From Archivesica marissinica (taxonomy: Eukaryota; Mollusca; Bivalvia; Venerida; Vesicomyidae), in assembly GCA_014843695.1 (NCBI GenBank), contig CM026386.1, positions 89,477,833 through 89,541,832 of the forward strand: a stretch of DNA of 64,000 nucleotides. The letters are read 5' to 3'. How positions within the stretch are numbered: the stretch's first letter is position 1; every line of letters starts with the position of its first letter. Positions 12,694-22,812 of this stretch are shown one piece after another. The translations under genes and the position numbers were made by a program. The notes below the pieces were generated by a model. That model searched no databases. It was not told where the DNA came from and saw only the letters and a list, made by a program, of their open reading frames with translations.

Positions 12694-13587
12694 AGGCAGT
12701 ACATGTATATATTACCAGGAATGATATATCGTGAGTGGTTAACTAAAATGTGTATTAACTATACATGTACATATTACCAGGAATGAGGTATCGTGAGTGG
12801 TTAGCTAGAATGTGTATTAACTATACATGTACATATTACCAGGAATGAGGTATCGTGAGTGGTTAGCTAGAATGTGTATTAACTATACATGTACATATTA
12901 CCATGAATGAGATATCGTGAGTGGTTAGCTAGAATGTGTATTAACTATACATGTACATATTACCAGGAATGAGATATCGTGAGTGGTTAGCTAAAATGTG
13001 TATTAACTATACATGTACATATTACAGGAATGGATATCGTGAGTGGTTAGCTAAACTGTGTATTAACTTACATGTACATATTACCAGGAATGAGATATCG
13101 TGAGTGGTTAGCTAAGCTGTGTATTAACTATACATGTACATATTACCAGGAATGAGATATCGTGAGTGGTTAGCTAAAATGTGTATTAACTATACATGTA
13201 CATATTACCATGAATGAGATATCGTGAGTGGTTAGCTAGAATGTGTATTAACTATACATGTACATATTACCAGGAATGAGATATCGTGAGTGGTTAGCTA
13301 AAATGTGTATTAACTATACATGTACATATTACCAGGAATGAGATATCGTGAGTGGTTAGCTAGAATGTATATTAACTATACATGTACATATTACCAGGAA
13401 TGAGATATCGTGAGTGGTTAGCTAGAATGTGTATTAACTATACATGTACATATTACCATGAATGAGATATCGTGAGTGGTTAGCTAGAATGTGTATTAAC
13501 TATACATGAACATATTACCAGGAATGAGATATCGTGAGTGGTTAGCTAAACTGTGTATTAACTATACATGTACATATTACCAGGAAT
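12694..13587. repeat. 61-bp minisatellite, about 14.5 copies
   Basis: Unit built on tacatgtacatattaccagg plus aatgagatatcgtgagtggt and ttagctaaaatgtgtattaacta, period 61. It is distinct in sequence from the 61-bp array at the left edge. The copy at 13020-13080 has lost single bases. Confidence 0.95.
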
Positions 13588-14085
13588 GCATTAAGTAGAT
13601 ACACACAGTGCATTAACTAGATATACATAGTACATTAAGTACTAGATACACACAGTGCATTAACTAGATATACATAGTGCATTAAGTAGATACACACAGT
13701 GCATTAACTAGATACACACCCAGTGCATTAACTAGATACACACAATGCAATAACTAGATACACACAGTGCATTAATTAGATACATGCAGTGCATTGACTA
13801 TATATACTTAGTGCATTAACTAGATACATCCAGTGCATGAACTAGATATACATAGTGCATTAACTAGATGCATGTAGTGCATTAACTAGTTATGTACACA
13901 GTACATTAATCAGATACACGCACATTACATTAACTAGATATACACGCAGTGCATTAACTAGATATACACGCAATGCATTAACTAGATACACATAGTGCAT
14001 TAACTAGATGCATGTAGTGCATTAACTAGTTACGTACACAGTACATTAACCAGATACACGCACAGTACATTAACTAGATATATCA
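13588..14085. repeat. Degenerate 20-24 bp tandem repeat
   Basis: Irregular repeats of gtgcattaactagatacaca with many indels, directly abutting the 61-bp array. They are older and more diverged than it. A longer duplicated block around gatgcatgtagtgcattaac appears near 13868 and 14009. Confidence 0.85.
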
Positions 14086-14457
14086 TTCCGCATTCATGAT
14101 TTGACCAAATATCATGCCATTATCGTATTCACAGAGATGGACCTGGAAACATGGTTCCTATGTCAGTAGTTAAAACTTGTGACAGATGTTTTAAATAGAA
14201 ATTTAAATCGCATAGTTTAAGCTATGTGGTAATGTAAAGATTCGGAAATGTGCAATTATAGTCTCAATAGACAATATTATGGAAGTTGGAAGCGTCTATG
14301 ACTAGCCTCTAAAATAATTGGTTTTAAACAATGGTACAGGTTATGAGATGTTAGAAAGCACTGGGGGAGAAACATACACTGTAATAGGACATGCTATTCC
14401 TTAGAAAGTGTCTTTTTTCACATGTGTATTGAATGTTTATTTAATTATACTTCATAG

Positions 14458-14721
14458 ATGGCCCAGATACAGAAATATTGACTCCAGCAACATCATCATA
14501 TACACGTAATGTAAACACCGTACTGCCTGGCATTACGTGCGCTTCTGATTGCTATCCGACCTGTAATATTAAATGGACAAAGTCTGGATCAGTTATTAGC
14601 AATACATGAGTACTATCGCTGCGAACATTGGACAGGAGTGATGCAGCAACATACACATGTACAGTATCTAATCCGGGGACGAGCGCAACTGTTACAAAGC
14701 ATGTAGAGATCTTTGTGAGAT
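14458..14721 (+). pseudogene. Ig-domain exon with in-frame TGA (phase 1-1)
   Basis: A 264-bp exon between ttcatag (acceptor at 14456-14457) and gtaagt at 14722, phase 1 at both ends. It encodes a textbook domain of the same family as the exon at 2340: DGPDTEILTPATSSY start, B-strand ITCASDC, C-strand IKWTKSG, F-strand ATYTCTVSNPG, and G strand ending EIFVRC. The frame is broken by TGA at 14607-14609, between the C' and E strands, where a CGA, GGA or TTA-like codon would be expected. Since the exon is phase-symmetric, skipping it would keep the downstream frame. Otherwise it marks the gene as a pseudogene. A base-calling error cannot be excluded. Confidence 0.75.
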
Positions 14722-14944
14722 GTAAGTGTATATAAATGCTGTAGCTACATGTATTCATAAAATACTAGACATAATTGTTTGTGCAACGGCTGGCATGTAT
14801 AGTATCGATTTACAATGATTAATGACGTTTGTTCTCAGTTGAATAATTATAAATATGCATGTAAGGGGGTGAACTGAAATTAATTAAATAAACAAACAAT
14901 ATATTTCACATTTAATATCTCGAAAGTCCATCATTAGTAATATG

Positions 14945-15190
14945 TCTCCTCTCATATTGCTTATGCTGTCTGTCCATCTGTCTGTCTGTCCATATGTCTG
15001 TCCACATGTAGGTCTGTCCACCTGTCTGTATGTCAATATGTCTGTCTGTCCAAATGTCTGTCCACCTGTCTGCCTGTATGTCCATATGTCTGTCTGTCCA
15101 TATGTATGTCCACATGTATGTCTGTCCACCTGTCTGTATGTACATATGTCTGTCTGTCCATATGTCTGTCCACCTGTTGTTGTTTGTCCA
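14945..15190. repeat. TGTC-rich low-complexity repeat
   Basis: Imperfect runs of gtctgtccatatgtctgtcc and gtccacatgtatgtctgtcc, all built from TGTC plus short spacers. It is open in several frames on both strands because of its composition. Confidence 0.85.
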
Positions 15191-15570
15191 CAGTTAATCT
15201 CCAAGCCCCTAGTTGGATGCTCACCAAACTTGGCAGCAAGAAACAATATGATGTTTAGTTGTGCATAGTGTAACCCCTTTCTGGTTGGATAATTGTTTGC
15301 AGATTTACCGACATTTCACATTTTTATTACACATATCTTGTCCATGCTTCATCTCCAAAACACATATTTGGATTCTCACAACATTCAATAACTAGAATTG
15401 GGTAGGCTGGATTGGACAATGTATTTCTGATCGTTGGATGTAAACCTGAACATAGATGATATGCATACAGTCAAACCTACGTCAGTGGTCACCTCTATAG
15501 CGCAGACAACCTAACAGACGGTATTAAGACACCAATATGTTGCTTTATTATACATGTGTCCACTATTAAG

Positions 15571-15682
15571 CAGCCACCAACATGTATTAAGCAGCCACCC
15601 ACATGTATTAAGCAGCCACCCACATGCATTAAGCAGCCACCCACATATATTAAGCAGCCACCCACATGTATTAAGCAGCCAC
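15571..15682. repeat. 21-bp tandem repeat, about 5 copies
   Basis: attaagcagccacccacatgt repeats at 21 bases. It is flanked by intronic DNA without other recognisable features (15190-16490, apart from unexplained short open frames). Confidence 0.85.
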
Positions 15683-16493
15683 CGTATGTGATTCCCTTGG
15701 CTGGCTACTTAACACAGATGTGACAAGATTGGTCTATATTGATTAAGTCTATTTTAACCAACGTTTGTTCAAACGTTACCAGCAGAAGGTACTGTTATGT
15801 TTCGCCCACTTTAATTGAAAGCGATATTAAGCAATCTCCTTTCAGACGGCGGCGATGTATGACTACAATCCCATCAATGTTGCATACTGTTTCTAGGAGT
15901 TGGTCTCTGCCCCCTCCAATAACATGTCCCACCCCCAAGAGTGACATTGACAATGTATTCATAAAAAAACTCCTCAAACATATCATTTTTCAAACACCGT
16001 CAAAGTTATTGCATTGAAACATTGAATACACCTCCGATAACAATTATCTACATCATCAGTAAGTCCCGACCATACTGGTGACATTGAAATGTGGCCAACT
16101 ATCTGATTTCAGAAATTATTTATGTGTCAAAATTACATTATAATATCTCAAAACCTATCTACGCTATTGAATTGACCCGTAGCTGTAAAATAGGTAATGT
16201 TCAACTGATCTGGAATCCAATGTAGCATCATGGTATACAGATGTGGTAGCCATCTTTCAAATCTATGTACACACCTGTGTGCGCTTTGACTAACATTAGC
16301 TGTTAACTGTGGCATCAGGATGACTAGTAGATGACATATTGTCACAACCGATGTGTGCTCAATCCTCCCAATAACATCACAACCCACACTGTCCAGAGGT
16401 TCCCCTCCATTCATGACAGTGGCTGCAATGAATGAGTCATTGTGTTTGTAATGTACTCAAATTATCATGATAGATTTGTATTTCTAATACCAG

Positions 16494-16526
16494 ATGGACC
16501 TGATATATTGTTATTTCTAATAACAG
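16494..16526 (+). promoter_or_regulatory. Duplicated splice acceptor, 33 bp apart
   Basis: The segment tttctaatancagatggacctgat (n = c or a) occurs twice in tandem, giving two acceptors, cag before 16494 and cag before 16527. Their spacing of 33 bases preserves the frame. Use of the first would add 11 residues (two DGPD motifs in a row) to the next Ig domain. Confidence 0.65.
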
Positions 16527-16802
16527 ATGGACCTGATGGATGTGACATCAGTGTTGAATCTCCATATACAGTGAGAGAAGGAAACAGCATTCCTACAATC
16601 ACGTGTCAATCTGTCTGTTATCCTGCATGTTCACAAGGATGGAGCAATGTCAGCATTAACAGTCCAGTTGGTTCTGATGGTGATCTCTCTCTTGGAATGG
16701 TGTCATGATACAAGGCCGGATATTACTCGTGTACTTGCAGCAACATAGTTCAAGGGTATTATGACAATTCACTCGTCAACATCGTATACGTCGTTGTTCA
16801 GT
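16527..16802 (+). pseudogene. Ig-domain exon with in-frame TGA (phase 1-1)
   Basis: A 276-bp exon between aacag and gtgagt at 16803, phase 1 at both ends. It encodes DGPDGCDISVESPYTVREGN, then B-strand TITCQSVCYPAC, C-strand QGWSNVS, F-strand GYYSCTCSN, and a G strand ending YVVVQC. The conserved residues are present, but TGA at 16706-16708 interrupts the E-F turn (GMVS-stop-YKAGYYSC). This is the second exon of the gene with a single TGA and an otherwise coherent frame. Skipping would be frame-neutral. Confidence 0.75.
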
Positions 16803-17334
16803 GTGAGTTGTATTGTTATTATTGGATGACTCATCAGTACTATTAATATAGTACGTATTAACCAGGTTTATAATGTTTAGTACATCAAACGTGCTTTCGA
16901 ACCAATATGCCTACAGTTAATGCAATGTCCTGATTAACACTATGCTCAATGATAACAACCAGATGTGTGAATATATTATACTACAGATCACACTATGCAC
17001 TACGCATATCTATTTAGCAACTAATTTTAATTATGTTAGCCCGGAATGACAATATCACATGTTATCCTCCAATGAACAGTTGAATATTAAATGCATGCAG
17101 CTGCTTAGGTATGGATGACCATTATTGGAAACGTCCACTCCTGAGAGTTTGTAGATCACAAGCCACCCTTTACTGATTGTAAATAAGTATTCAACATAGT
17201 ATAGAAGAAATATATTCATATAACGGAAAACATAACACAGCATGTTGTCTAACTCCTACTGTCGCTACATATTAAATTAGGTTTTATGTTTATAATTACA
17301 ATATAATTGCATATATCTAGAAGAGCCACAATTT

Positions 17335-18010
17335 TACTGCCATTTCACACCCAAATAACTGACATTTACTGCCATACCTCTCCCATATAGCTGACATTTA
17401 TTGCCATTCCTCTCCGATATAACTGACATTTACTTCCATGCCTCTCGTATATAGCTGACAATTACTGCCATACATATCCGATATACATAAATGTATCTTC
17501 CATTCCTCTCCCATATAGCTGCCAATTACTGCCATGCCTCTCCTATATAGCTAAATGTAACTACCATTCCTCTCCCATATAGCTGACAATTACTGCCATA
17601 CCTCTCCTATATAGCTAAATGTAACTACCATTCCTCTCCCATATAGCTGACAATTACTGCCATACCTCTCCGATATAGCTAAATGTAACTTCCATTCCTC
17701 TCAAATATAGCTGACAATTACTGCCATACATCTCCTATCTAGCTAAATGTAACTACCATTCCTCTACCATATAGCTGACAATTACTGCCATGCCTGTCCG
17801 ATATAGCTAAATGTAACTTCCATTCCTCTACCAAATAGCTGACAATTACTGCCATGCCTTTCCTATATAGCTAAATGTAACTTCCATTCCTCTACCATAT
17901 AGCTGACAATTACTGCCATGCCTCTCCTATATAGCTAAATGTAACTTCCATTCCTCTCACATATAACTGAAATGTACTTCCATTTAAATGATATTTACTG
18001 ACATTCTTCT
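17335..18010. repeat. 31/62-bp compound minisatellite
   Basis: Alternating half-units around ctcccatatagctgacaatt plus actgccatacctctcctata and tagctaaatgtaactaccat give a higher-order period near 62. The copies are fairly diverged. Confidence 0.9.
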
Positions 18011-18249
18011 CACATATACTGTTGCTGACAGTTACAGCCAATTTAGAGATTTAAAAACAAATGCAAGTTACAATACACAAGACACGGACTATCGTTGAAC
18101 CAAGTTTTAAAACATCAATCAATGTTTGTTTTAGGTTAATGTTTCGCATACAGTCTGAATATAGCCCTGACAACGATGGCATCATCATGTATGCACAATT
18201 AGCAGTATAATGTGTTCTGGTTTTACACAATGATCTGATCCTCTACGTT

Positions 18250-18445
18250 GTCAAGTTGTTACGGTAACTGACTTGTAAAACATTGTAGCAATCATTGATG
18301 GTCACTGGTTCAAGCTGCGACCAGGCAATGTCTCTTTGTCGGAATATGTTGGCAGTTCATTACGGAGGTTTGATAACCAAGTACTGGTTAACCGTTGAGT
18401 TTGTCCATAAAAGGTGTACATCCCGAACACACAAACAAACTTCTT
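18250..18445 (+). mobile_element. SINE, family 2, partial
   Basis: A tRNA-like B-box trace (cactggttcaagctgcgacc) is followed by the family-specific segment ggaggtttgataaccaagta plus ctggttaaccgttgag. Related segments occur at 37605-37800 (plus) and 62120-62290 (minus). The element ends close upstream of the Ig exon at 18476. Confidence 0.55.
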
Positions 18446-18475
18446 GATTTGTAATGATAGTTATCTTACCAACAG

Positions 18476-18784
18476 ATCCACCTGATGTTAACGTGGTACT
18501 TTCAACAACTGATATATCTGAAGGAAATGAGCTGATCCTGACATGTGATGCGGAAGGCGTTCCATCTGTGTACAAATACAATACGTTATCCCAGACGTGG
18601 GGTAATTATGATATACATAATACACACTCTTCTGTAAGTGGTACTCCAATGTACAGTTCCCTACGTATACCAACTCTACAGCTACAGGACTCGGGAACAT
18701 ATACATGTCGTGTTAACAATGGGATCACAAACACACGGGGAGTTGTGGAGGACTCTGTTGATTCAGTCTTCATTAAAGTTAAAT
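18476..18784 (+). CDS. Ig-domain exon, intact (phase 1-1)
   Basis: A 309-bp exon between accaacag and gtaagt at 18785, phase 1 at both ends and open throughout. Features in order are DPPDVNVVLSTTDISEGNE at the start, B-strand LILTCDAEG, a tryptophan in QTWGNY, E-strand SSLRIPTLQLQDSG, F-strand TYTCRVNNG, and a G strand ending FIKVKC. It is an I-set-like extracellular domain with both disulphide cysteines, slightly more diverged than the DGPD-type domains upstream. It is the best preserved Ig exon on this strand and probably sits next to the membrane-proximal Ig/FN3 pair. Confidence 0.82.
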
Positions 18785-19324
18785 GTAAGTTGACTTCCAA
18801 CAAATGATTTTACATATATATCGATAAATATCAAACTATTACAACTGGCTGAACTTTGTAAATTACTTATCGAAAACAAATATCTTCATTTTCTCTGATC
18901 CAAGAATGGCCGGACTTGTTATTAATAGATTGGTCTTAGCATTTTCTGTGTGTTGCTAAATTGCATCACATATTTTCACACAGGTGTTAATGAATCGTTG
19001 CTGTGCCAACATGAATCATAATTTCTGTACAAGGTGTCCTAATTGTTGCTATAATAGACTTACATATAGCATTGGTTAAGGCTAAACAACTTCATATAAA
19101 TAGTATGTATTTATTAGTTTGCACATGCGTAAATAGCCGCTTCAAATTACCTGTATACAATTCATCAGGATATTATATGCTGCTAACTTACACATTATTG
19201 CAATAACATGTATCGGCATATGCGTCCAATAAACGCGGGTCTTGCTGTTTGCATCTCAGAAACACGTAATACTAACAGAAGTTGTAACCTACTGGTTTTG
19301 AATCTGTTCTTATTTACATTACAG

Positions 19325-19649
19325 TGTCTCCAAACACATGGTTTAACATTTACCGGTGTAACTGGTGGAACAGCCAATATTCGAGTAGAATTCTACAGTT
19401 ATCCGGACATATTGAATGTTACATTTAAACGATATGATGGATTGGTTATAACAAATGGCGGCAAGTACAATGTATCCCATTATGGAACTGAAGTATCAGA
19501 TAAGTTCTATGGCACAGATGTTACTTTGGATGGAAGTCAGGCTAACATAGTTATATCAGACTTGAAACCAGAAGATTTCGGAGTGTACACACTGACACTT
19601 TCTAATCAACTTAGTACAACAGTCACAAAAGTGATACTAGTTGCTGAAA
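19325..19649 (+). CDS. Membrane-proximal Ig-domain exon, possible frameshift at its start
   Basis: The exon follows a good pyrimidine-rich acceptor (ttcttatttacattacag) and ends at gtaagt (19650) in phase 1. The main frame reads LTFTGVTGGTANIRVEFYSY, then FKRYDGLVITNGG, LDGSQANIVISDLKPEDFG and VYTLTLSNQ. This is a cysteine-poor V-like Ig domain. In bivalve receptors that I recall, it precedes an FN3 domain. The exon's start is phase 0 in this frame, while the preceding exon ends in phase 1. Read in phase 1, the first codons give SPNT and then stop matching, so a 1-2 base indel near 19337-19341 may have split the exon. An upstream acceptor at 19258-19259 would also be phase 1, but adds an unlikely hydrophobic stretch. 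Confidence 0.7.
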
Positions 19650-20247
19650 GTAAGTACACTATTTCTGTAGAAAAGGCTTTAATGGTAGGATTATGTTACC
19701 GGCTGGTCCACCTCTATTAATAGAATGACAGATGTGTATGGGTGTGGGTTGCCTGCATGTGCTTTCATATACTTCAAAGAAATTCTGTTTATTTATGGAA
19801 ATAATGTATGTAAAATTGTGTGACTCTTATACATTCCAAGATTAGACCATCCTCGATCTGATCGAATTTGATAACTAATGATTAAAACATTTCTATATTG
19901 CGCATTATTGCTGTAATTCCATTTCAATAGTTTAAACCGTTCGATTTTAAGTAGTATTTAATTGCAATGAACTGCTGTTCCTTGGTTGTACTATGTAAAT
20001 ACATTAACAGATCAGTAACATGTGATAGGTTGATTAACTGTGATACATGTAGTCATATTATTCTCTATTAAATCTTTATAATGAATTACTGTGGACATTA
20101 CTATGTTAATATGTTTTGTATATGATACAGTCTACCTAGATTAAACTAATATAAATATTAAAACAAACCAAGATGTCTACCAGTTATCAAAGACACTAGT
20201 CAGTCAGACCTTTCAATACGTTCATTTATATTATTTCCGTACAACAG

Positions 20248-20556
20248 GTGGGCCAGATGAACCAACACACTTCACATTCCTGTACAAGGATAATACCCAC
20301 ACGTTTTCATGGCTTGGGGGATTTAACGGAGGGTATGCGCAGACGTTCGTGATTCAGACATCTATTGTTGGTACAGAAGACTGGATTAACAGAACGAAAA
20401 TTACTGAGATATTCCATGGTGTCACTTCTTACCAGGCGAGCACAAACGCTCTACCACCGGGGACATACGTTGCTCGAATATGTGCGTGGACTGTTAAAGG
20501 CACATCAGAATATGTAGGATTAAATGATACATTCTCAAGTGTTAATATAGAATCAG
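20248..20556 (+). CDS. Fibronectin type III domain exon (phase 1-1)
   Basis: A 309-bp exon between acaacag and gtaagt at 20557, phase 1 at both ends, open. It reads GPDEPTHFTFLYKDNTHTFS, then WLGGFNGGYAQTFVIQ (the FN3 B-C region with conserved W and the GGFNGGY block), EDWINRTKITEIF, and LPPGTYVARICAWTVKGTSEY (the F strand, equivalent to the usual Y-x-x-R-v-x-A-x-N). It directly follows the Ig exon at 19325 in phase 1, forming the membrane-proximal Ig-FN3 module. I find no transmembrane or cytoplasmic exon downstream before the foldback element. Confidence 0.8.
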
Positions 20557-20672
20557 GTAAGTCTAGCATAAGTTGGCATGGCTTATGCGTGCAGTGAATA
20601 GTTTGCTACTTGTTTTCAATCATGAATTAGCATTGCTTGCATGTATCCAAATATTGCACATATTAGTAGTAT

Positions 20673-21057
20673 GGGCGTCTCTTTGCTTTTTTCTATTTAT
20701 AGTAACTCATTTGCATATAAGGTAATATAAAGTAGGTTACGCGCGTGCGCGTATATTTTTAGTATATAGATGATATATCGCGCAACTACCGATCTCTTTA
20801 CTTGTTGCGTATACGTCACCACTTGTTGTGTATACGTCACCACCACCACTACCGAGCTCTTTGCTTTTTATGTTGGTATACGCGTCACTATTGATGACGT
20901 AGCGCTCAACTACCGACCTCTTTGCTTTTATTTAGTATACCCGACTCTTTGCTTTTAAACAAACGGGCATCTCTTTCCTTTTTCTATTTATAGTAACTCA
21001 TTTGCATATAAGGTAATATAAAGTAGGTCAAGCGCGTGCGCGTTTATTTTTAGTATA
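20673..21057. repeat. Direct repeat of an octamer-TATA segment
   Basis: A segment of about 95 bases occurs at 20673-20768 and 20965-21057. Each copy has gctctttgc-like runs, tttctatttatagtaactca, a perfect ATTTGCAT octamer (20709-20716 and 21000-21007) running into atataaggtaatataaag, and a GC-rich gcgcgtgcgcgt tract. The interval between copies repeats accgatctctttgct-like and tatacgtcacca motifs. Confidence 0.8.
20981..21030 (+). promoter_or_regulatory. Candidate promoter: octamer plus TATA
   Basis: ATTTGCAT overlaps a TATA-like atataagg and is followed by a second one, aatataaag. The block lies about 70-100 bases upstream of the small ORF beginning at 21099. Octamer-TATA pairs recruit POU factors in animals. 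Function here is inferred from arrangement only. Confidence 0.4.
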
Positions 21058-21098
21058 GAGCCACATGATGACGTATCGCCCTTATATTGTTAGCGACC

Positions 21099-21413
21099 AT
21101 GACGTACAATAATCGAGTACAAATACGTTCGTTTCGTCTCGAGACGAACCATTTTACCATAGGCGCGAAGATGAAAACACCGTTTATACTTTCGACCCAC
21201 GCGGTCGAAAAACACTTGAATGTGTACGATTTCGACACCTCCATGTTTCTTAACGGGCGACTCATGTACGATTGCGTACACAAATGCCTGGATAAGCCGG
21301 ATGAAGTTAAGCAAAACGGGAAACGAACTGAACTGACAAAAACGTTCTTTTACGACATCGGTATACTGGGATATACTGATCGGTACAGTAACAGCGCATC
21401 AAGGTTAAACTAA
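21099..21413 (+). CDS. Small unrecognised ORF in a compact gene pair
   Basis: A 104-codon frame starting MTYNNRVQIRSFRLET. I prefer this ATG over the in-frame ATG at 21087 because it follows the candidate promoter closely and has the more protein-like N terminus. The protein is mixed charged/hydrophobic with no signal peptide or membrane segment; blocks such as HFTIGAKMKTPFIL and VYDFDTSMFLNGRLMYD look like a folded domain. I do not recognise the family. It converges on the PC4-like ORF from the opposite strand, with overlapping 3' ends. The absence of introns and tight packing resemble a DNA-virus or transposon gene layout more than the surrounding host exons. Confidence 0.4.
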   Translation: MTYNNRVQIRSFRLETNHFTIGAKMKTPFILSTHAVEKHLNVYDFDTSMFLNGRLMYDCVHKCLDKPDEVKQNGKRTELTKTFFYDIGILGYTDRYSNSASRLN

Positions 21414-21531
21414 TGCCCTTTTTCGTCGGTTTGTCGTCTCTCCATTCTCGTAAGTCGACTCTAAGCTCCCCTTTCCATTCGTTCACCCTTACGTAACGAC
21501 CGTTGCCAAGGCTTAGTTCGCATCTAGTCAT
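21307..21531 (-). CDS. PC4-like single-strand DNA-binding/coactivator domain protein
   Basis: A 74-codon frame starting MTRCELSLGNGRYVRVNEW and continuing KGELRVDLREWRDDKPTKKG, then ISLTL. This matches the core of the PC4/SUB1 family: a beta strand with Y-V-x-V, FKG-like WKG, VDLREW for V-D-I-R-E-Y, and the KKGISL strand. PC4 proteins bind single-stranded DNA and melt or protect promoters; compact versions occur in large DNA viruses and virus-like transposons. After ISLTL the sequence stops resembling the family (the usual tryptophan is replaced by a cysteine), so the C terminus may be frameshifted or truncated. TATA and CCAAT elements lie directly upstream (21584-21743). The family call comes from motif memory. 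Confidence 0.55.
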   Translation of the reverse strand: MTRCELSLGNGRYVRVNEWKGELRVDLREWRDDKPTKKGISLTLMRCYCTDQYIPVYRCRKRTFLSVQFVSRFA

Positions 21532-21583
21532 GTTGGTTGTTCGAGCGTAGAAACTCTAATGACGCTAACTAAATTTACGCCGT

Positions 21584-21743
21584 CTTTTATAGATTTAAGT
21601 CCCTTCTAATTGGTCGATATTTATAGAAGCGGACGTAATCGCTATTTATAGATCGATTCGTAGTCGATATTTATAGAAACGTACGCGCTCGCTATTTATA
21701 GATCGGTTCGTTCCCATTGGTGTATATTTATAGCTCTCATTGG
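21584..21743 (-). promoter_or_regulatory. Stacked TATA and CCAAT elements upstream of the PC4-like ORF
   Basis: On the minus strand, CTATAAATA or CTATAAAA occurs six times (plus-strand positions about 21584, 21617, 21642, 21667, 21692, 21724), mostly at 25-base steps inside a 50-base unit present twice. CCAAT boxes (plus-strand attgg) sit at about 21609, 21716 and 21739. The nearest TATA is about 55 bases upstream of the ORF start. Confidence 0.55.
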
Positions 21744-22284
21744 TCGGTGCAATCGGGTATGTAGTAATAACGTAGTGTAGTCGCTTCGTTTTCTTATACA
21801 CCACTTTCACTCTGACAGACAGACAGAACATTGTTTAATGATTCAATGGTGTGTTCGAACTTCGAATGTATGTAGTAAAACGAATGGGGTTGTCTCCCTT
21901 TCATCATAAAGCGATGTTTACGTATTTCGTATATGTTAGAAGATCTACTCTCAAATACTATTAAGTAAAAAATATAATATGTATATAGTTCATTAGTACA
22001 TGTATATTTACCAACATGAGGGATTGTAACATAGGGCTGTCCGATTAGCGCAGGGATTAGCATTTCGTTAGTGATGGACTAAGAGAATTAACTCGTAAAC
22101 TTTCCTATCTGCAACATAAAAAAGGGTTATTTCCCTTTACTACATAGCTGTAATGACCGCATTTATGTCGTTATCTTAACAGTTTGTAGACCATTCTGTT
22201 CGTCTCTCCTATTGTATCAATGATATTTAATTAGTTTATACAAATTTATTTTAGCTCGATCATGAATGACTGCATGTATACTTT

Positions 22285-22450
22285 CATTCCCACCAGTGAG
22301 AGTGATTCATATAAGTTGTTAAAACTTCTTTTCACAATTGGGTTTTCTCTGGGATACTCTCGTTTCTCTTTCCCAAAATGAATGATTCCATATATGCTTT
22401 CATCCACAGGGTGATTAATAAAGTTGTTAAAGCTTCTTTCGCAGTCATTT
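22285..22450 (+). mobile_element. SINE family 3 segments inside the left arm
   Basis: Two successive copies of a segment with tcatataagttgttaaaact and cttctttcgcagtca resemble the tail of the SINE at 47225-47455. The mirror image lies in the right arm at about 24410-24570. Confidence 0.5.
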
Positions 22451-22734
22451 TTGTTGTTGTTTTTTTAAAGCTTAAACTAATACCCTGTTAAAATGTTATT
22501 TCAGCAAGACAGCATGCTAAAACAATTGCAGAACCGTAGAAGGTATTGTCATTTTTGAATATTTGACACTATGAATTTTTAATGAAACACATAAGAAACT
22601 GTAAATTAAATTTTTATTATCTATTTGTAACAAAAACTATGTTACAATAAACAATGTGTAACGGTAAACTATATTATAACAATAAACTATATTATAACAA
22701 TAAACTATATTATAATAATTAAACTAAATTATAA

Positions 22735-22812
22735 AAACACACACACGCACACGCGCACGCGAGCACGCGCGCACACACGCACGCACGCACGCAAGCGTGC
22801 GCACGTGCACGT
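22735..22812. repeat. CA/CG-rich microsatellite in the left arm
   Basis: Mixed acacgcac and cgcacgcg dinucleotide-type repeats, mirrored at about 24053-24125 in the right arm. Alternating purine-pyrimidine of this kind can adopt Z-DNA. Confidence 0.8.

Noticed and set aside
14884..15268. Cysteine/valine- and histidine-rich open frames
   Set aside because: Translations of a TGTC low-complexity tract.
16148..16414. 88-codon minus frame
   Set aside because: No domain or splice signal; it lies in an intron of the plus-strand Ig gene.
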